This document shows positions 63,200-64,000 of a stretch of DNA of 64,000 nt, piece by piece. The notes beneath the pieces are model-generated. The model did no database searches and had not been told where the DNA came from. It saw nothing but the letters and a program-made list of their open reading frames with translations. The DNA is from VAZQ01 sp963758945 (GTDB taxonomy: Bacteria; Pseudomonadota; Alphaproteobacteria; Rhizobiales; Xanthobacteraceae). The stretch lies in NCBI GenBank assembly GCA_963758945.1, contig CAVWXY010000006.1, positions 372,001 through 436,000 on the forward strand. Direction: 5' to 3'. A program made the position numbers and the translations under genes. Positions within the stretch are counted from its first letter, which is position 1. Each line of letters starts with the position of its first letter.

Positions 63200-64000
63200 T
63201 TGAGCGACCAGGCTTTGCTTACGCTCACGGCCACCGAGGCCGCGGCCGGAATCGCTCACGGGAAGATTTCGGCGGAGGAATATGCGCGTGCCTGCCTCGA
63301 TCGAATCGACGCGGTCGAGGGGCAGGTGCATGCGTTCGCGCACCTTGATCCAGCCCACGTTCTCGCCCAGGCCCGCGCGCTCGACGAGCGGCGTGCCAAT
63401 GGGCAGCCGATCGGCCCGCTGCACGGCGTCCCCGTCGGGGTGAAGGACATCTTCGATACCGAGGACTATCCGACCGAATGCGGCTCGCCGCTGCTCGCAG
63501 GACGTCGGCCGCGTCGCGATGCGACTGCCGTCGCACGCCTGCGCGCCGCCGGCGCCATCATCATCGGCAAGACGGTGACGACGGAGTTCGCCTTCTATCA
63601 TCCCGGCCCGACCCGCAATCCGCGCGATCTCGGCCGTACGCCGGGCGGTTCGTCCTCCGGATCGGCGGCGGCGGTCGCGGCCGGCATGGTGCCCGTTGCG
63701 ATCGGCTCGCAGACCAACGGTTCGGTGATCCGCCCTGCCGCCTTTTGCGGCGTGTTCGGAATCAAGCCGAGCCACGGCACGATCTCGCGGGCGGGAGCTC
63801 TGACGCTGTCGCAACGCCTCGATCACGTCGGCATGTTCGCGCGCGCGCTGCCGGACGTCGCGCTGCTGCTCGACGTGCTCGCCGGCTACGATCAACGCGA
63901 CAGCGACACGCGCCCCGTTGCCGCGCCGGCCTGCCGCAAGGTCATGGCCGAGGCGCCGCCGGTTCCGCCGCGGTTCGCATTCGTGCGCACACCGATCTGG
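63200..64000 (+). CDS. Amidase-signature enzyme (3' end outside the window)
   Basis: At least 267 residues are seen. The amidase signature is clear: the catalytic Lys in GVPVGVKDIFDT (about residue 80) and the Ser-rich loop PGGSSSGSAAAVAAGMVP (about 150-167) with the cis-Ser, followed by SQTNGSVIRPAAFCGVFGIKPSHG with the nucleophile Ser. The start is a TTG at 63200, two bases after the dctM stop, so translation is likely coupled. It probably hydrolyses an amide imported by the TRAP system; the substrate is unknown. Confidence 0.88.
   Translation, partial: MSDQALLTLTATEAAAGIAHGKISAEEYARACLDRIDAVEGQVHAFAHLDPAHVLAQARALDERRANGQPIGPLHGVPVGVKDIFDTEDYPTECGSPLLAGRRPRRDATAVARLRAAGAIIIGKTVTTEFAFYHPGPTRNPRDLGRTPGGSSSGSAAAVAAGMVPVAIGSQTNGSVIRPAAFCGVFGIKPSHGTISRAGALTLSQRLDHVGMFARALPDVALLLDVLAGYDQRDSDTRPVAAPACRKVMAEAPPVPPRFAFVRTPIW

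Overview
The window is about 64 kb of GC-rich, gene-dense chromosome with alphaproteobacterial, most probably Rhizobiales (Bradyrhizobiaceae/Xanthobacteraceae-like), gene order. Signs of this are the tkt-gap-pgk-fructose-bisphosphate aldolase run, the DUF4164-zapA-6S RNA-formyl-THF cyclo-ligase-YmdB block, the yebC / ruvCAB / ybgC / tolQRAB-pal / cpoB / tilS / ftsH order, a DUF2852 gene, a GlcDEF set, and one copy of the short palindromic intergenic repeat typical of rhizobia. I saw no rRNA, tRNA, CRISPR array, insertion sequence or prophage.

Layout. 1-8.3 kb (minus strand): central carbon metabolism (transketolase, GAPDH, PGK, class I aldolase), then a degenerate ThiE-like protein, a Sel1-repeat protein and a truncated inositol monophosphatase. 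8.5-11.8 kb (plus): DUF4164, ZapA, 6S RNA, formyl-THF cyclo-ligase, YmdB-type phosphodiesterase, YebC. 11.8-14.3 kb (minus): a two-gene unit of an aromatic-ring-type FAD monooxygenase and an LVIVD-repeat propeller. 14.4-33.2 kb (plus): ruvC-lysE-ruvA-deaminase-ruvB, a GFA protein, ybgC, a TetR regulator, DUF2852, tolQRAB-pal, an RND efflux pair wedged between pal and cpoB, then cpoB, tilS and ftsH. 33.3-47.8 kb: an accessory catabolic region (MFS, RraA-like, luciferase-like monooxygenase, NTF2-like, TTC38-like; a kinase/ATPase; a TPP enzyme; a class II aldolase; a TetR regulator; a VOC protein; a serine hydrolase; a frameshifted carboxylate-amine ligase). 48-54 kb: universal stress protein, cytochrome c, glcDEF and a lysine-rich histone-like protein. 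54.9-59.6 kb: a frameshifted ketopantoate-reductase-like gene, a TorF-type porin, an HPP protein and an SbmA/BacA-like ABC transporter. 60-64 kb: a TRAP transporter operon of TakP type followed by an amidase that runs off the end.

How the parts work together. The Tol-Pal genes make the envelope constriction machine, with CpoB as its periplasmic partner. The RuvABC genes resolve Holliday junctions. A TetR gene sits between ybgC and the DUF2852 gene, and the same 19-bp inverted repeat (ATGTAAA-N5-TT-N-ACAT) lies over its own start and in the DUF2852 promoter, so the two genes are probably one regulated module. The MFS-RraA-flavin monooxygenase-NTF2 run looks like an uncharacterised uptake and degradation pathway.

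Caution on sequence quality. Five genes (the RND pump 3' end, the TTC38-like gene, the carboxylate-amine ligase, the lysine-rich protein and the ketopantoate reductase) carry one- or two-base shifts, several of them in short homopolymers or GC repeats. Residual sequencing or assembly indels are the simplest explanation. The apparent RND-CpoB fusion should be read in that light.
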